From assembly GCA_014378085.1 (NCBI GenBank), contig JACMOJ010000235.1, positions 1 to 6,271 on the forward strand: a stretch of DNA of 6,271 bases, written 5' to 3'. Shown one piece after another: positions 5,566 to 6,271 of this stretch. Within the stretch, counting starts at the first letter, position 1; every line of letters begins with the position of its first letter. Position numbers and translations under genes: made by a program. This DNA is from Burkholderiales bacterium. Lineage in GTDB: Bacteria; Pseudomonadota; Gammaproteobacteria; Burkholderiales; Usitatibacteraceae. Below the pieces are notes generated by a model. The model ran no database searches, was not told where the DNA came from, and worked only from the letters and a program-made list of their open reading frames with translations.

Positions 5566-5591
5566 TGTGACGTGGTCACATTGTCACGTGG
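5566..5591. repeat. TGTGAC-N3-GTCACA dyad with an overlapping CACGTG site
   Basis: TGTGAC (5566-5571) and GTCACA (5575-5580) form a perfect 6-bp inverted repeat with a 3-base spacer. GTCAC recurs at 5583-5587, overlapping the palindrome CACGTG (5585-5590), so several alternative hairpins can form. It abuts the stop codon of the minus-strand membrane gene (5592-5594). The TGTGA/TCACA halves resemble a CRP site, but the spacer is 5 instead of 6 and the position is between two gene ends. Confidence 0.45.
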
Positions 5592-6271
5592 TTAGACCTT
5601 TGAGGCTGCTGGCGTATGGTCTGTGCGGTGGCCCCATTTGTGCAGAATGCCGAGTACCAGCAGGTCTAACGCACAATAAAACGCCCCCGCCGAAAAGGGC
5701 GGATTTGCGGCCGAAAGATTGACCCACGGTGCGTTTGCCGCCCACACCCAATTGCCGAGCGCCGTGCCGTATAACTCCATGATGAGGGCCAGCACAAACA
5801 TGGTGGCGTAGAGCGGGCGGGCGATGCCAAACCACAGGCACGCGGCGTACAAACCAAACAACGCGACGCCATATCGATCGGTGTCCGTCACGCCAACATA
5901 GATCGCCCACAGCAGCCCGGCGGTGGTGACGGTGATGACGAGCGCACTACTCGAACGTACAAACTGGCGGGCAACGAGGATGCCTAATGTCATCAGCAAA
6001 GCATGCCCGGGTGGCACGAACAACGGCACGTTATGAAACTGATAATCGTAAACGCCCCACACCAGCGATAAAAACACTTCGCCTGTGGCTGAGAGCAACG
6101 TGGCTAACACCAATACCTGTCGTTCGACGCGTCGCCCGAGCCAATAACACCACCCCAACACACCAAACGCCCAGACGGTAGCAAGGTGTTGGCCGGTCCA
6201 GCCAAGGTGTACATCCAGCCAAAGCCCCACCGTGATGACGGTCACGATATGGAACGCTATCCAAGCTCTGG
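5592..6271 (-). CDS. Multi-pass membrane protein of unknown function, N-terminus cut by window edge
   Basis: A hydrophobic protein whose frame stays open to the right edge. A GTG at 6245 could start it, but eight open codons (RAWIAFHI) precede it with no stop, so the true start is probably outside. Numbering from that GTG, about seven membrane segments can be seen, near 18-36, 43-64, 78-93, 100-118, 126-141, 146-162 and 185-202, with a hydrophilic tail ending at 217. Polar residues within or near the membrane stand out: SATGEVF (52-58), YDYQFHNVPLFVPPGH (66-81), ELYGTALGNWVW (157-168) and NPPFSAGAFYCALD (181-194). Such fixed E, H, N and D residues suggest a catalytic or transport role, but the family is not recognised. 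It converges on egtD, so it is probably not co-transcribed with it. Confidence 0.75.
   Translation of the reverse strand, partial: RAWIAFHIVTVITVGLWLDVHLGWTGQHLATVWAFGVLGWCYWLGRRVERQVLVLATLLSATGEVFLSLVWGVYDYQFHNVPLFVPPGHALLMTLGILVARQFVRSSSALVITVTTAGLLWAIYVGVTDTDRYGVALFGLYAACLWFGIARPLYATMFVLALIMELYGTALGNWVWAANAPWVNLSAANPPFSAGAFYCALDLLVLGILHKWGHRTDHTPAASKV

Noticed and set aside
5566..5580. CRP binding site
   Set aside because: The TGTGA and TCACA halves are separated by 5 bases instead of 6, and the site lies between two converging gene ends.

Overview
The window is moderately GC-rich and looks proteobacterial, most likely betaproteobacterial. This is a judgement from the style of the proteins and the intergenic repeats; no marker in the window settles the lineage. 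From the left it holds a minus-strand tRNA-Ser(GGA) with a terminator, a 457-base gene-free spacer with decayed palindromic repeats, and a four-gene minus-strand ABC-transporter operon. A 223-base divergent intergenic region made largely of short tandem repeats follows. Then come a plus-strand egtD-type histidine methyltransferase, a short convergent spacer with hairpins, and a minus-strand multi-pass membrane protein that runs off the right edge.

The transporter is transcribed right to left as phnD (periplasmic binding protein), phnC (ATPase), phnE1 and phnE2 (two permeases), with gaps of 35-49 bases. It belongs to the phosphonate/phosphite/phosphate (PhnCDE) superfamily. No C-P lyase, phosphonatase or phosphite dehydrogenase gene is visible. 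From memory, the binding protein resembles the branch annotated as 'putative selenate ABC transporter substrate-binding protein' more than E. coli PhnD, so the phn symbols mark homology and not a proven substrate.

The divergent gene encodes an EgtD-family SAM-dependent histidine N-alpha-trimethyltransferase (histidine to hercynine). Hercynine is the precursor of ergothioneine and also of selenoneine, the latter made with selenophosphate by SenA/SenB. A possible selenium oxyanion importer head-to-head with egtD is therefore a testable hint of a selenoneine-linked locus; no sen, selD or egtB gene lies in this window. The EgtD has two unusual traits: a glycine-rich insertion encoded by in-frame tandem repeats, and a Pro where the imidazole-contacting Ser of characterised EgtD is expected.

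The phnD/egtD spacer carries a perfect 7-bp inverted repeat (possible operator), ten 8-bp tandem units and four 7-bp tandem units ending 11 bases before the egtD ATG. Neither unit length is a multiple of three, so copy-number change could alter promoter spacing or an upstream reading frame. A perfect 17-bp tandem duplication also sits across the phnE1 stop codon.
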